The notes below the pieces were generated by a model. That model was not told the origin of the DNA. It saw only the letters and a list, made by a program, of their open reading frames with translations, and made no database searches. Of a DNA stretch of 64,000 nt, positions 34,951 through 43,417 are shown one piece after another; the stretch's first letter is position 1, and every line of letters starts with the position of its first letter. Made by a program: the position numbers and the translations under genes. The stretch spans positions 1 to 64,000 of the forward strand of contig NZ_BBUY01000013.1 of NCBI RefSeq assembly GCF_001590865.1, given 5' to 3'. Origin of the DNA: Streptomyces sp. NBRC 110611. Lineage in GTDB: Bacteria; Actinomycetota; Actinomycetes; Streptomycetales; Streptomycetaceae.

Positions 34951-37900
34951 CGAGCGCGGCCCGCACCCGGGAGACCAGCCGGGTCGCCAGCAGCGAGTGA
35001 CCGCCCAGGTCGAAGAAGTCGTCGTCGGCCCCCACCTCGGGCACCTCGAGGGTCTGGGAGAACAGCCCGCACAGCGTCTCCTCGACCGCGTCGCGCGGGG
35101 CGCGGTACGCCGAACTCCGCTCGGTGGGGCCGGTGTCCGGTGCCGGCAGGGCCTTGCGGTCGATCTTGCCGCTGGGCGTCAGCGGCAGCGCGTCGAGAAG
35201 GACGTACGTGGACGGGACCATGTAGCCGGGCAGGGTCCGGCCGAGTGCCTCGCGCAGCGTGGCCGCCAGCCGCCGCTCGTGACGGCGCTGCGCGCCGTTC
35301 ACATAGGTGTGCCAGGGCCGGGGCCCGGCATCGGGCCGCGGCGGGGCGGTGCGCGGGGCCGTGCGCGGGGCCGCGGCCGCGGGCGTGGTGCCGCCGTCGT
35401 GGCGGCGCAGGATCACGTCGAAGGAGCCGTCGGGACCGTGCCGCGACCAGTCGAAGGCGATCCGGTAGCCGCACTCCCGCGCCAGCAGCCACAGCTCCTC
35501 CGGGTCCGCGGCGTCCGCGACCGGGGTGTCACCGAGCCCCCGCCGCAGCTCCCGCACCGGTGATCGGCCACTCTCCCGCAGCCGCCGCAGCAGTGCGGTC
35601 AGCGGCCGCAGCCGTTTGTTCGGCACATCGCGCAGGGCCAGCACGTCGGGGCCGCTCCCGGCCAGCAGGGCGCGGAGCGACCCGACCGTCAGCTTCTCCG
35701 CACGCCACTCCCGCCATGCGTACGCGCTCCGGTCCGTGGCCGGGCCCCCGACGGTCAGCAGGACGTCATAGCGGAAGCGGGTCATCTCGTTGGCGAAGCC
35801 GCCGCGTTTGGGCAGGACCACGACATCGCTGATGTCCGCCGACCGCGTGGCGAGCGCGGTGAACAGCGCGGGGTCGACGACCAGTTCCCGTTCGTCGGCG
35901 ACGCCGCGGCGGATGCGCTCGCGCAACCGGTCGGCGGGCAGGTCCTCCTCGGCGCGCAGGATCTGCACCGAGGCGTGGAAGGCTTCGAGCAACGGCAGGC
36001 TGCGTACGTCGCCCACCAGCAGCGTGCCGCCGGGCGCGACCCGCCGCACGGCGCTCTCCAGCACGCGCAGCAGATGGCGCTCGTCCGGGAAGTACTGCAC
36101 CACCGAGTTGAGGACCACGACGTCGAACAGCCCGTCCGGCAGCTGCTCGAGCCCGTCGGCGGCGCATTCGAAGAGCTCGACCCGTCCGGGGAGCCCGCCG
36201 GGGCCGGCCGTCCGCCGGCGCAGCCCGTCCAGGACGACCGGCGAGATGTCGGTGCCCCAGTACCGCTCGCAGTGCGGGGTGACGCGGTGCAGCAGCATCC
36301 CCGTTCCGCAACCGATGTCGAGCACGGACCGCGGCCGGAGGCCGAGGACCAGCTCCGCGGTCCGGTCGGCCCATGCCCGCATCTCCCGCGCGGGCAGGGG
36401 CGCTCCGGTGTAACTGCTCTGCCAGCCGCGGGTGTCGAGGGCCGGGTCGGTGTCCCCGGCGGCCTGCGCGTACGCGGCGTCCCAGACATCGCGCCACTCG
36501 TCGGGCCCCTCCGACGGGGCGTGGCCGCCCTCGTGGACGCCGTCCTGCCCGGCCACCACATAGGCGACCAGCCGCTGGTCGCCCGGAGCGTGCTCGCGCA
36601 CCGTCACCACGGTGTCCTTGACACCGGGCTGCCGCGCGAGGGCCGACTCGATCTCACCGAGCTCGATCCGGTGGCCGCGCAGCTTCACCTGGTGGTCCAG
36701 CCGGCCGAGGAACTCCAGCCGGCCATCGGCCCGGCGACGCACCAGGTCACCCGTCCGGTACAGCCGGCCGCCGAGAACGGATCCGAACGGGTGGGCGATG
36801 AAGCGTTCCGCGGTGAGCGCACGGTTGCCCAGATAGCCGCGGGCCAGACCGGCACCGCCGATGCACAGCTCACCGGGCACACCGAGGGGAGCCAGGCGGC
36901 CTTCGGCGTCGAGCACGTGCAGCTCGGTGTTGGCGACGGGCTCGCCGAGCGTGACCGGACCGGGAGGGGCACCGCCTGCGGTGTCGGTCCCGGTGACCTC
37001 GTTGACCGAGGACCAGACGGTGGTCTCGGTGGGACCGTACATGTTCCACAGGCGCACGCCGGTGCTCAGCAGCCGCCGCGCCAGCTCCGCCGGCAGCGCC
37101 TCTCCGCCGGCGAGGGCGCGGAAGCCCCTCGCCCCCTCCCAGCCGGCGTCGAGCACCATCCGCCAGGTGGAGGGCGTCGCCTGCATGACCGTGGCACCGG
37201 ACTCCGCCAGGGCGAGGGCCAGCCGCCGGCCGTCGGCGGCGGTCTCCCGGTCGGCGAGCACGACGCGCGCCCCGGCCATCAGGGGCAGCAGGAGTTCGAG
37301 GGCCGCGATGTCGAACGCCAGCGTGGTCACGGCGAGCAGGGTGTCGTCGGCACCGATGCCGGGCCGCTCCTCCATGGACAGCAGGAAGTTTCCCAGGGCA
37401 CCGTGCGAGATCTGCACGCCCTTCGGACGCCCGGTCGAGCCCGACGTGTAGATGACGTACGCCAGGTCCTCCTCCGCCACGGGCTCGCCGAGGGCGTCGG
37501 CCGGCTCGCCGTCCAGCTCCGCGCCGATCTCGTCCAGGCAGAGCACCTGCGCGCCGGGCACCGGCAGACCGTCCAGGACCGGGCGCCGGGTCAGCAGCAC
37601 CGACAGGCCGGAGTCCGCCAGCATGTGTGTGACACGCTCCCGCGGCAGGCCCGGATCCAGCGGAAGGTAGGCACCGCCGGCCTTCAGCACGGCCAGCAGC
37701 CCCACCACCATCTCCGTGGTGCGCTCCAGAAAGATGCCCACCAGCACCTCCCGGCCGACCCCGAGACGCTTGAGGCGTCGCGCCAACCGGTTCGCCCGCT
37801 CGTCGAGTTGGCGGTAGCTGAGGGCACCGTCCGCACAGCGCAGGGCCTCGGCCTCCGGGGACCGGGCGGCCTGCCGTTCGAAGCGCCGGTGGGCGAGGAC

Positions 37901-39391
37901 GGGCCCGCGCCACTGCCGGGGTGCGGGATTCCACGCTTCCAGCAGCCGGCGCTCCTCCCGCGGCGTGAGCAGCGGCACCGCGGCGATGGACCGGTCCGGG
38001 TCGGCGACCAGGCTCTCCACCAGGGTCCGCAGATGCCGCGCCATCTGTTCCACGGTGGCCCTGTCGAACAGGTCACTGTTGTACTCCAGCGAGCCGCGCA
38101 GCCCGTCGGGCCCCTCGAAGACCTCCAGTGACAGATCGAAGCGGGAGGTGATGCTCTCCACGGCGAAGGGCTCCATGTGCAGCCCCACCCCGTCGAAGCC
38201 GGGCAGCGCGATGTTCTGGTAGAGAAAGGAGACCTGGAAGACCGGCGACCGTGACAGGTCCCGCTGCGGTCGCAGCTCCTCCACCAGCCGCTCGAACGGC
38301 ACGTGTTGATGGGCGAACGCGCTCAGGGACGTCGCACGCACCCGGGCCAGCAGCTCCCGGAACGCCGGGGCGCCGGACAGGTCGGTCCGCAGGGCCAGCG
38401 TGTTGGCGAACATGCCGATCAGCCGCTGGGTCTCGGGCCGGCCCCGGTTGGCGACCGGAACGCCGACGACGATGTCCTCCGCGCGGCTGTACCGGTGCAG
38501 CAGCACCTGGAAGGCGGCGAGCATCGTCATGAACGGGGTCGCGCCCTCCCGCTTGCTCAACGCCCGCAGCCCGTCCGTCACCGAGGCGGGCAGCTCGAAG
38601 GGGCACGACGCCCCCCGCATCCCCTGCACGGCAGGGCGCACCCGGTCGGTGGGCAGTTCCAAGGCCGGCGGGGCGCCGTCCAACGCCCGCTTCCAGTACT
38701 CCAGGCCCGCCGCCAGGGCGTCCCCGTCGAGCTGCCGGCGCTGCCATACGGCGTAGTCCGCGTACTGGACGGGCAGTTCGGGCAGCTCCGGCTCCACACC
38801 GGCGCAGTACGCCCCGTACAGGGTCACGAGTTCTTCGAAGGCGACGGAAGCCGACCACAGATCACCGGCGAGATGATGCAGGGTCAGCAGGAGCAGGTGT
38901 TCGTCCTGGCTCAGCCGCAGGAACTTCACCCGCCACAACGGTCCGTCGGCCAGGTCGAACGGGCGGCTGAACTCGGCCCGGGCGAGTTCCCGCAACTCGG
39001 CTTCGCCCTGCGGACCGTGCAGCCGTCCGCATTCGAGGACATCGAACTCCACCTCACCGGATTCCGCGACGATCTGCACCGGCTCGCCGCCGGATTCCGT
39101 GAAAGTGGTGCGCAACGACTCATGGCGGCGCACCACCTCGTTGCAGGCACGCCGCCAGTTCTCCACGTTCAGTGGCCCTTTGACGCGTAAGGCGCCCGGG
39201 ATGTTGTAGGCGACGTTCCCCGGTGCCAACCGTTCGAGAAACCACAGGCTCTGCTGTGCGAACGACATGGGGAACTTCCGCCGATTCTTCTTCCGGTTTC
39301 GCAGTCGCTCGGCCAGCAGTGCGCGCTTCTCGGCCGCCGAAAGATTTCCCAGGTCGGTATTTGTCACGGGCGCAGCGTCTTTCTGTGACAC
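34286..39391 (-). CDS. NRPS 2, first half: C-A(Gly)-N-methyltransferase-PCP (frame runs past its true end)
   Basis: Domains are: C (about 40-470; motif L-H-H-L-A-G-D-L-W, so HHxxxD is kept but Gly is Leu); A (Y-T-S-G-S-T-G near 650); an N-methyltransferase inserted in the A domain (V-L-D-I-G-C-G-T-G near 1020); PCP (L-G-G-H-S near 1460). The A code reads DILQLGMVWK, the glycine type, so the unit is probably N-methylglycine (sarcosine). From codon about 1503 the frame is a shadow of the second half and has no NRPS homology; the true end is at the 10-bp repeat. Start GTG 39391 has no clear ribosome binding site; GTG 39367 is an alternative. One TTA (codon 68) implies bldA dependence. Confidence 0.88.
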   Translation of the reverse strand: MSQKDAAPVTNTDLGNLSAAEKRALLAERLRNRKKNRRKFPMSFAQQSLWFLERLAPGNVAYNIPGALRVKGPLNVENWRRACNEVVRRHESLRTTFTESGGEPVQIVAESGEVEFDVLECGRLHGPQGEAELRELARAEFSRPFDLADGPLWRVKFLRLSQDEHLLLLTLHHLAGDLWSASVAFEELVTLYGAYCAGVEPELPELPVQYADYAVWQRRQLDGDALAAGLEYWKRALDGAPPALELPTDRVRPAVQGMRGASCPFELPASVTDGLRALSKREGATPFMTMLAAFQVLLHRYSRAEDIVVGVPVANRGRPETQRLIGMFANTLALRTDLSGAPAFRELLARVRATSLSAFAHQHVPFERLVEELRPQRDLSRSPVFQVSFLYQNIALPGFDGVGLHMEPFAVESITSRFDLSLEVFEGPDGLRGSLEYNSDLFDRATVEQMARHLRTLVESLVADPDRSIAAVPLLTPREERRLLEAWNPAPRQWRGPVLAHRRFERQAARSPEAEALRCADGALSYRQLDERANRLARRLKRLGVGREVLVGIFLERTTEMVVGLLAVLKAGGAYLPLDPGLPRERVTHMLADSGLSVLLTRRPVLDGLPVPGAQVLCLDEIGAELDGEPADALGEPVAEEDLAYVIYTSGSTGRPKGVQISHGALGNFLLSMEERPGIGADDTLLAVTTLAFDIAALELLLPLMAGARVVLADRETAADGRRLALALAESGATVMQATPSTWRMVLDAGWEGARGFRALAGGEALPAELARRLLSTGVRLWNMYGPTETTVWSSVNEVTGTDTAGGAPPGPVTLGEPVANTELHVLDAEGRLAPLGVPGELCIGGAGLARGYLGNRALTAERFIAHPFGSVLGGRLYRTGDLVRRRADGRLEFLGRLDHQVKLRGHRIELGEIESALARQPGVKDTVVTVREHAPGDQRLVAYVVAGQDGVHEGGHAPSEGPDEWRDVWDAAYAQAAGDTDPALDTRGWQSSYTGAPLPAREMRAWADRTAELVLGLRPRSVLDIGCGTGMLLHRVTPHCERYWGTDISPVVLDGLRRRTAGPGGLPGRVELFECAADGLEQLPDGLFDVVVLNSVVQYFPDERHLLRVLESAVRRVAPGGTLLVGDVRSLPLLEAFHASVQILRAEEDLPADRLRERIRRGVADERELVVDPALFTALATRSADISDVVVLPKRGGFANEMTRFRYDVLLTVGGPATDRSAYAWREWRAEKLTVGSLRALLAGSGPDVLALRDVPNKRLRPLTALLRRLRESGRSPVRELRRGLGDTPVADAADPEELWLLARECGYRIAFDWSRHGPDGSFDVILRRHDGGTTPAAAAPRTAPRTAPPRPDAGPRPWHTYVNGAQRRHERRLAATLREALGRTLPGYMVPSTYVLLDALPLTPSGKIDRKALPAPDTGPTERSSAYRAPRDAVEETLCGLFSQTLEVPEVGADDDFFDLGGHSLLATRLVSRVRAALGVEVEVRAVFEAPTPAALAHRVRRAAAGRGGPPPTASGRSPRGAAAVLRPAPPVVPAPGRGPVRHLQHSRGAAPDRRTGHRRSAGRAGRPGRPPRVPADPLPRRRRRTAPAHPGAGGRPPGPDRDRPVRGRAPAGDGGRRPVRVRSGAGDPPARPVVHAGAAGPCADAGGAPHRRGRLVTGAAGEGPGHRLHRAPHGPGSPVDAAAGAVRRLHPVAAGAAR
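34856..34885. repeat. Three perfect copies of a 10-bp tandem repeat at the NRPS 2 frameshift
   Basis: CGGCCCGCCG is repeated three times without mismatch (34856-34865, 34866-34875, 34876-34885), at the end of the PCP coding region. Ten is not a multiple of three. With three copies the PCP frame runs out of the following C domain. With two copies the codons read on through A-A-A-G-R-P-P-L-R-P-A-G-R-P into L-P-L-S-F-A-Q in one frame. This is the clearest explanation of the split NRPS, either as a slippage mutation or as an assembly error. Confidence 0.95.
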
Positions 39392-39422
39392 GAGGCACGG
39401 TGACCACGTGGCGGGGCGGTGC

Positions 39423-39447
39423 GGTGAGGTGAGGTGAGGTGAGGTGA
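39423..39447. repeat. Five copies of the pentanucleotide GGTGA between phyH-type gene and NRPS 2
   Basis: A perfect 5x5-bp microsatellite lies in the 87-base gap between the dioxygenase stop and the NRPS 2 start, about 35-55 bases upstream of the NRPS GTG. It could affect spacing or mRNA structure in the leader, and it may vary in copy number between strains. Confidence 0.9.
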
Positions 39448-39478
39448 GGAGAATGCGGAGGTACGGCGCGGACGGCCG

Positions 39479-40285
39479 TCAGACGGATGACTGATGCACG
39501 CGGCCGCCGCCGTCGGCGTCGCCCGGCCGGGCGCCGAGGAGGTAGAGGGCCTCGGGGCCGAGCCGGGCCCGTGTCCGGGGGTGCAGCATCCCGGCCTGGG
39601 TGGCCTTCCGCTTCTCCGCATTGGCCGGAGTCGTGTAGAAGGCGAACAGCGAACGCCGGGGCCGGCCGCTGCGGTTCGCCGTGCCGCCGTGCCACAGATG
39701 CACATTGAAGACGAGCAGCGATCCGGCCGGTGCCACGATCAGCTGCTCCTGAGGGTGGGATGCGGCGGGGTCGCGCATCCCCTCGGCCGGCGCCTTTCCC
39801 CACCGGTGCGAGCCGGGGACCACGCGCGTGGCACCGTTGTCGGCCGTGAAGTCGTCCAGCAGGAACATCGAGTTGAGCCCCTGCCAGTTCCCCGGCTCGG
39901 GAACCTCCTCCCGCCAGTCCGCGTGCAGGACCTGGTGTCCGTGACCGGGCCCGGGATCACGACCGCTCAGGATTCCCAGGGTGATGTCCCCCGGCAGGAC
40001 ATGGCTCACCGCCGCCAGCAATAAGCGATGGGTGTAGAGCACGTCGAACATCTCACCGGCGTTGACCAGGTCGGGAACGATGACCGAGCCCGGCTCGTGT
40101 TCACCGCACCGCTCGGGATCCTCGTTCGCCAGCTCCTCAAAGCGTTCCCGGAACGCCTGTACCCGCTGCTGATCGAAGAATTCGGGGAGAACGAAGAAAC
40201 CGTCCTCATCGAGACGGTGCGCCAGCGCCGGGTCCAGAACGTCATCGGTGACCTTGAAGTGCTCCAGCACCTGGGTCTTGTTCAC
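39479..40285 (-). CDS. Phytanoyl-CoA dioxygenase (PhyH) family Fe(II)/2-oxoglutarate oxygenase
   Basis: The 268-residue protein shows the PhyH iron site: H-A-D (His121, Asp123) and the distal His199 in L-W-H-G-G, followed by N-R-S-G-R-P-R-R, which supplies the 2-oxoglutarate-binding Arg. Such enzymes hydroxylate, desaturate or epoxidise small molecules, including amino acids and carrier-bound peptides. As the gene just ahead of NRPS 2 on the same strand, it probably tailors a precursor or the product. GTG 40285 is preferred to TTG 40291 because GAAGGGA lies seven bases before it. A TTA codon occurs at codon 88, another sign of bldA-linked control of cluster B. Confidence 0.88.
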   Translation of the reverse strand: MNKTQVLEHFKVTDDVLDPALAHRLDEDGFFVLPEFFDQQRVQAFRERFEELANEDPERCGEHEPGSVIVPDLVNAGEMFDVLYTHRLLLAAVSHVLPGDITLGILSGRDPGPGHGHQVLHADWREEVPEPGNWQGLNSMFLLDDFTADNGATRVVPGSHRWGKAPAEGMRDPAASHPQEQLIVAPAGSLLVFNVHLWHGGTANRSGRPRRSLFAFYTTPANAEKRKATQAGMLHPRTRARLGPEALYLLGARPGDADGGGRVHQSSV

Positions 40286-40526
40286 CGGCAATTCCCTTCA
40301 GTCGGCGACTCCCACGCTTCCTTCGCACGGATACGCAGGAACGCGGACGACGGATTCGTACTCGTGAAACCCGGAAAGCAATGCCGCAGACCCGGTACCG
40401 GATCTGTCGGAGGATCACTCGTCCACACTCTGCCAACTCACCGCCGACACGTCCTTGACCGCCAGCGCACACTCCTTTGACGATCAGTGCACACGGCCCG
40501 CCCGGTGCCCGCCGGCCCGGGTCCGG

Positions 40527-41597
40527 TCAGGCGGGATGACGGTGCGGCACCTGCGAGGCCCCGCGCGGGTCGGCGGTGTGCCGGGGCCGCGGGGACGGGC
40601 GGCGCCGTCGGTACTCACCCGGAGGCAGCCCGTACCGCGCCTTGAACGCCCGGCTGAAGACGGCCGGGGCGGTGAAGCCCCAGCGCGCTCCGATCTCACC
40701 GGCGCTCAGCTCGTCGAGCAGGGGGTCGGCCAGATCGGCCCGGCACCGTTGCAGGCGCTGCTCGCGGATGAACGCGCCGACGGACTCATGATCCCGCTGG
40801 AACAGCTGGTGCAGGGAACGCACGGAGATGTGGTGGGCCTCGGCGATCACCGTGGGCGACAGCTGAGGCTCACCGAGACGCTGCCGGATGAAGGACTTGA
40901 CCTCACTGAGCAGCACCGTCTGCCGCGTCGTGGCGGACGACAGACCCTCGGTGTCGGCCAGGTCCGCCAGAAACGCCGAGGCGAGGTCGACGACCGCCGC
41001 ACCCAGCCTGCCCGCCTGCGGCCCGGGAAGCGTCGCCGCCTGCTCGACGAGCCCGTTCAGGACCCCGCCCAGCACCACCCCCACACCGGTGTGCGAAGGC
41101 AACCCCCGCGCCACCAGGCCGCGCAGCGCCCGCTCCGGTACCGGGACCGCGCTCCGTGGCAGCCCCGCGACCACCAGCCGCACCGGGCCGTTCGCGCCGA
41201 GCGCCATGGCCTCGAACGGTCGCGAACTGTCCCACAGCCCCAGGTCACCGGGCCCCAGCGACGCCGTGTCGCGCGCCTGCTGGACCTCCACCGACCCGCT
41301 CACGACCAGCCCCAGCTCCAGCATCTGCGGATCGGAGCGCTGGATCATTCCCCGCGTGCGCACGAACCGCGCGCCGGGGAACTCCGGCGCGGTCACCCGC
41401 ACCTGTCCCAGGTCCATCATCATGATCGAAGCGCGGTGGTCGGCCGGGCACGTACCGGTGCCGCGGGCCGGCACCCGGACCCGGGACGTCAGCTCGCGCC
41501 ACCGCCGCAGCCGCTCCCGCTGCTCCGCGACCGGCACGTTCTTGGATCGGAGTTCGACCGCGGTCTCGTCCCATGACCCACGGGCGCGGTACGTCAA
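40527..41597 (-). CDS. AraC family regulator with AraC-binding-2 type sensor domain
   Basis: The C-terminal 100 residues form a two-helix-turn-helix AraC domain (I-S-V-R-S-L-H-Q-L-F-Q, then F-T-A-P-A-V-F-S-R-A-F-K-A-R-Y-G). The N-terminal region is a cupin-like sensor that begins R-W-R-E-L-T-S-R-V and contains S-I-M-M-M-D-L-G. The start is uncertain. TTG 41597 follows GGGGGCGGG and gives 356 residues, close to the family norm of 320-340; further upstream the frame becomes low-complexity. It precedes cluster B on the same strand with a 240-base gap, so it is the likely regulator of phyH, NRPS 2 and the phosphotransferase. No operator was identified in the gap. Confidence 0.85.
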   Translation of the reverse strand: MTYRARGSWDETAVELRSKNVPVAEQRERLRRWRELTSRVRVPARGTGTCPADHRASIMMMDLGQVRVTAPEFPGARFVRTRGMIQRSDPQMLELGLVVSGSVEVQQARDTASLGPGDLGLWDSSRPFEAMALGANGPVRLVVAGLPRSAVPVPERALRGLVARGLPSHTGVGVVLGGVLNGLVEQAATLPGPQAGRLGAAVVDLASAFLADLADTEGLSSATTRQTVLLSEVKSFIRQRLGEPQLSPTVIAEAHHISVRSLHQLFQRDHESVGAFIREQRLQRCRADLADPLLDELSAGEIGARWGFTAPAVFSRAFKARYGLPPGEYRRRRPSPRPRHTADPRGASQVPHRHPA

Positions 41598-41870
41598 TGG
41601 ATCCCGCCCCCTCGGTCGACGAGCGCCGGCAGGCCGAGGGCCGGCCATGCACCGGGCGGCACCACGAGCGGGCCCGGCCACGCACCCCGCGCCACCGGAC
41701 CGCCCCCGCCGGGCCGCAAAGATCCAGCGCCTGCTCTCCGCCTTCTGCCCTGGACAGGGCAACGCACCTGACCGACCACGACTCCCCCCGAACCTCAACG
41801 ATCAAGTTCGGCGAGGTTTTCAGAGTCGCCGGTGCCCGGTCCAGAAGGAATCAGGCCGTATCCCGCCCGC

Positions 41871-43205
41871 TCAGGCGGCCGCTGCCTTCGCGGCCTTTTC
41901 GAGGATCACGACGCACTCCACGTGATGCGTGAACGGGAACAGGTCGAACGCTCGCATGCGGCGTGGTGTGTAGCCGGCCTGGGCGAAGTAGGTGAGGTCG
42001 CGGGCGAGGGCGGCCGGGTCGCAGGCGACGTAGGCGATGCGGCGGGGGGTGAGGGAGGCGAGGTGGTGGACGGTCTTCTTGCCGGCGCCGGCGCGGGGCG
42101 GGTCGAGGACGACGAGGTCGACGTCGGTGATGCCGGTGCGCGGGAGGATCTGGTCGACCTTGCCGTGTTCGACGCGGACGCGGTCCAGGTCGGCGAGGTT
42201 GTGGCGGGCGTCCTCGACGGCGCGCTTGGCGGATTCGATGCCGAGGACGGCGCCCTTGTCGCCGACGCGTTCGGCGAGGGCTCCGGCGAACAGGCCGACG
42301 CCGCAGTAGAGATCGAGGGCCATATCGCCCTTTTTCGGCATAAGCCCCTGCATGACGGCCTCGACGAGGAGGTCGGCGGCCTTCGGGTGGACCTGCCAGA
42401 AGCCGCCGTTGCCCACCCGCCAGGTGCGGCCGGCGGCGCGTTCGCGGACGAAGGGGCGGCCGTGGACGCGGTGGACACTGCCGTCCTTCTCGCTGACGCG
42501 GAGGACGGAGACCGGCTTGTCGAGGTCGACCAGGGGGAGGCGGCCGCCGGGGCGCGGGGTGAGGACGACCTGGCGGTCGTGGGAGCCGGTGGCGGCGATG
42601 GCCTCGACGGTGGCCATCTGGGGCCAGGAGCGGTTCTCGATGCCGAGTTCTGAGACGCCCTCGGCGGCGATCAGGCAGTGGGTGACCGGCTCGATGTCAT
42701 GGGAGCGGTGCCTGCGCAGGCCGGCGTGGCCCTCGGCATCGACGGCGTACTGGACGCGGGTGCGCCAGGCCGGCACCTCGCCCTTGGCGACCTTGTCGCC
42801 GGGGGCGGGCTCGACCGTGCCGTCCCAGCCCGCGTCCTCGGGTGTGAGACCGGCCAGCCGCTGGAGCTGTTCGGCGATGACGGAGGACTTCAGGCGGCGC
42901 TGGGCACCGGGGGCGGCGTGCTGCCAGTCGCAGCCGCCGCAGCGGCCGGGGCCGGAGAAGGGGCAGGGGGCCTCGACCCGGTCCTTGGAGGCGGTGTGGA
43001 TGGTGACGGCGTCGGCGCGGAGGAAGCGGGCGCCTTCCTCGCCTTCGGTGACCCGGGCCGTGACGCGCTCGCCGGGGAGGGCGTGCCGTACGAAGAGGAC
43101 CTGGCCCTCGTCGGTGCGGGCGATGCAGTGGCCGCCGTGTGCCACCGGTCCGACCTCGACCTCGTACTCCGCGCCGACCAGGGACTTCTTCGGTTCTGCC
43201 TGCAT
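41871..43205 (-). CDS. Class I SAM-dependent RNA (uracil-5-)methyltransferase, TrmA/RumA family
   Basis: The protein (444 residues) has an N-terminal TRAM domain (G-P-V-A-H-G-G-H-C-I-A), an iron-sulphur-type cysteine cluster (C-P-F-S-G-P-G-R-C-G-G-C), a Rossmann SAM site (L-D-L-Y-C-G-V-G-L-F), the catalytic cysteine in C-D-P-A-A-L-A-R-D, and the base-catalysis Glu in H-H-V-E-C-V. It methylates C5 of uridine in rRNA or tRNA; which one cannot be told. It lies downstream of the KimA-like gene on the same strand with a 212-base gap, and marks the left end of the conserved chromosomal part. Confidence 0.95.
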   Translation of the reverse strand: MQAEPKKSLVGAEYEVEVGPVAHGGHCIARTDEGQVLFVRHALPGERVTARVTEGEEGARFLRADAVTIHTASKDRVEAPCPFSGPGRCGGCDWQHAAPGAQRRLKSSVIAEQLQRLAGLTPEDAGWDGTVEPAPGDKVAKGEVPAWRTRVQYAVDAEGHAGLRRHRSHDIEPVTHCLIAAEGVSELGIENRSWPQMATVEAIAATGSHDRQVVLTPRPGGRLPLVDLDKPVSVLRVSEKDGSVHRVHGRPFVRERAAGRTWRVGNGGFWQVHPKAADLLVEAVMQGLMPKKGDMALDLYCGVGLFAGALAERVGDKGAVLGIESAKRAVEDARHNLADLDRVRVEHGKVDQILPRTGITDVDLVVLDPPRAGAGKKTVHHLASLTPRRIAYVACDPAALARDLTYFAQAGYTPRRMRAFDLFPFTHHVECVVILEKAAKAAAA

Positions 43206-43417
43206 GGCGGGAGGACTCCTGAGGTGGGGTGATGCGGTGCGGTGGTACCGAGGCGGTACGGCGGGGGCGGCGGGACGTACCAGTGCGGTACGGCGGGACG
43301 CCAGCCGTCCATTCTACGTCCCGGCGCGGGGTGTTCCGGCCCCGCCGTACCGTGCCCCGGGGCGGGCCGCGGGTCCCCCGCCGGGCCCCGCCGCGCCTCG
43401 CCCCGGTCCCGTGGCCG

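Noticed and set aside
30472..39391. Two independent NRPS genes in cluster B
   Set aside because: The start of the second frame is a shadow of the PCP region of the first, and removal of one 10-bp unit joins them perfectly.
1..41597. Clusters A and B forming one assembly line
   Set aside because: NRPS 1 ends in a thioesterase and NRPS 2 in a reductase, each has its own regulator, and about 15 kb of unrelated genes separate them. Two separate clusters are simpler.
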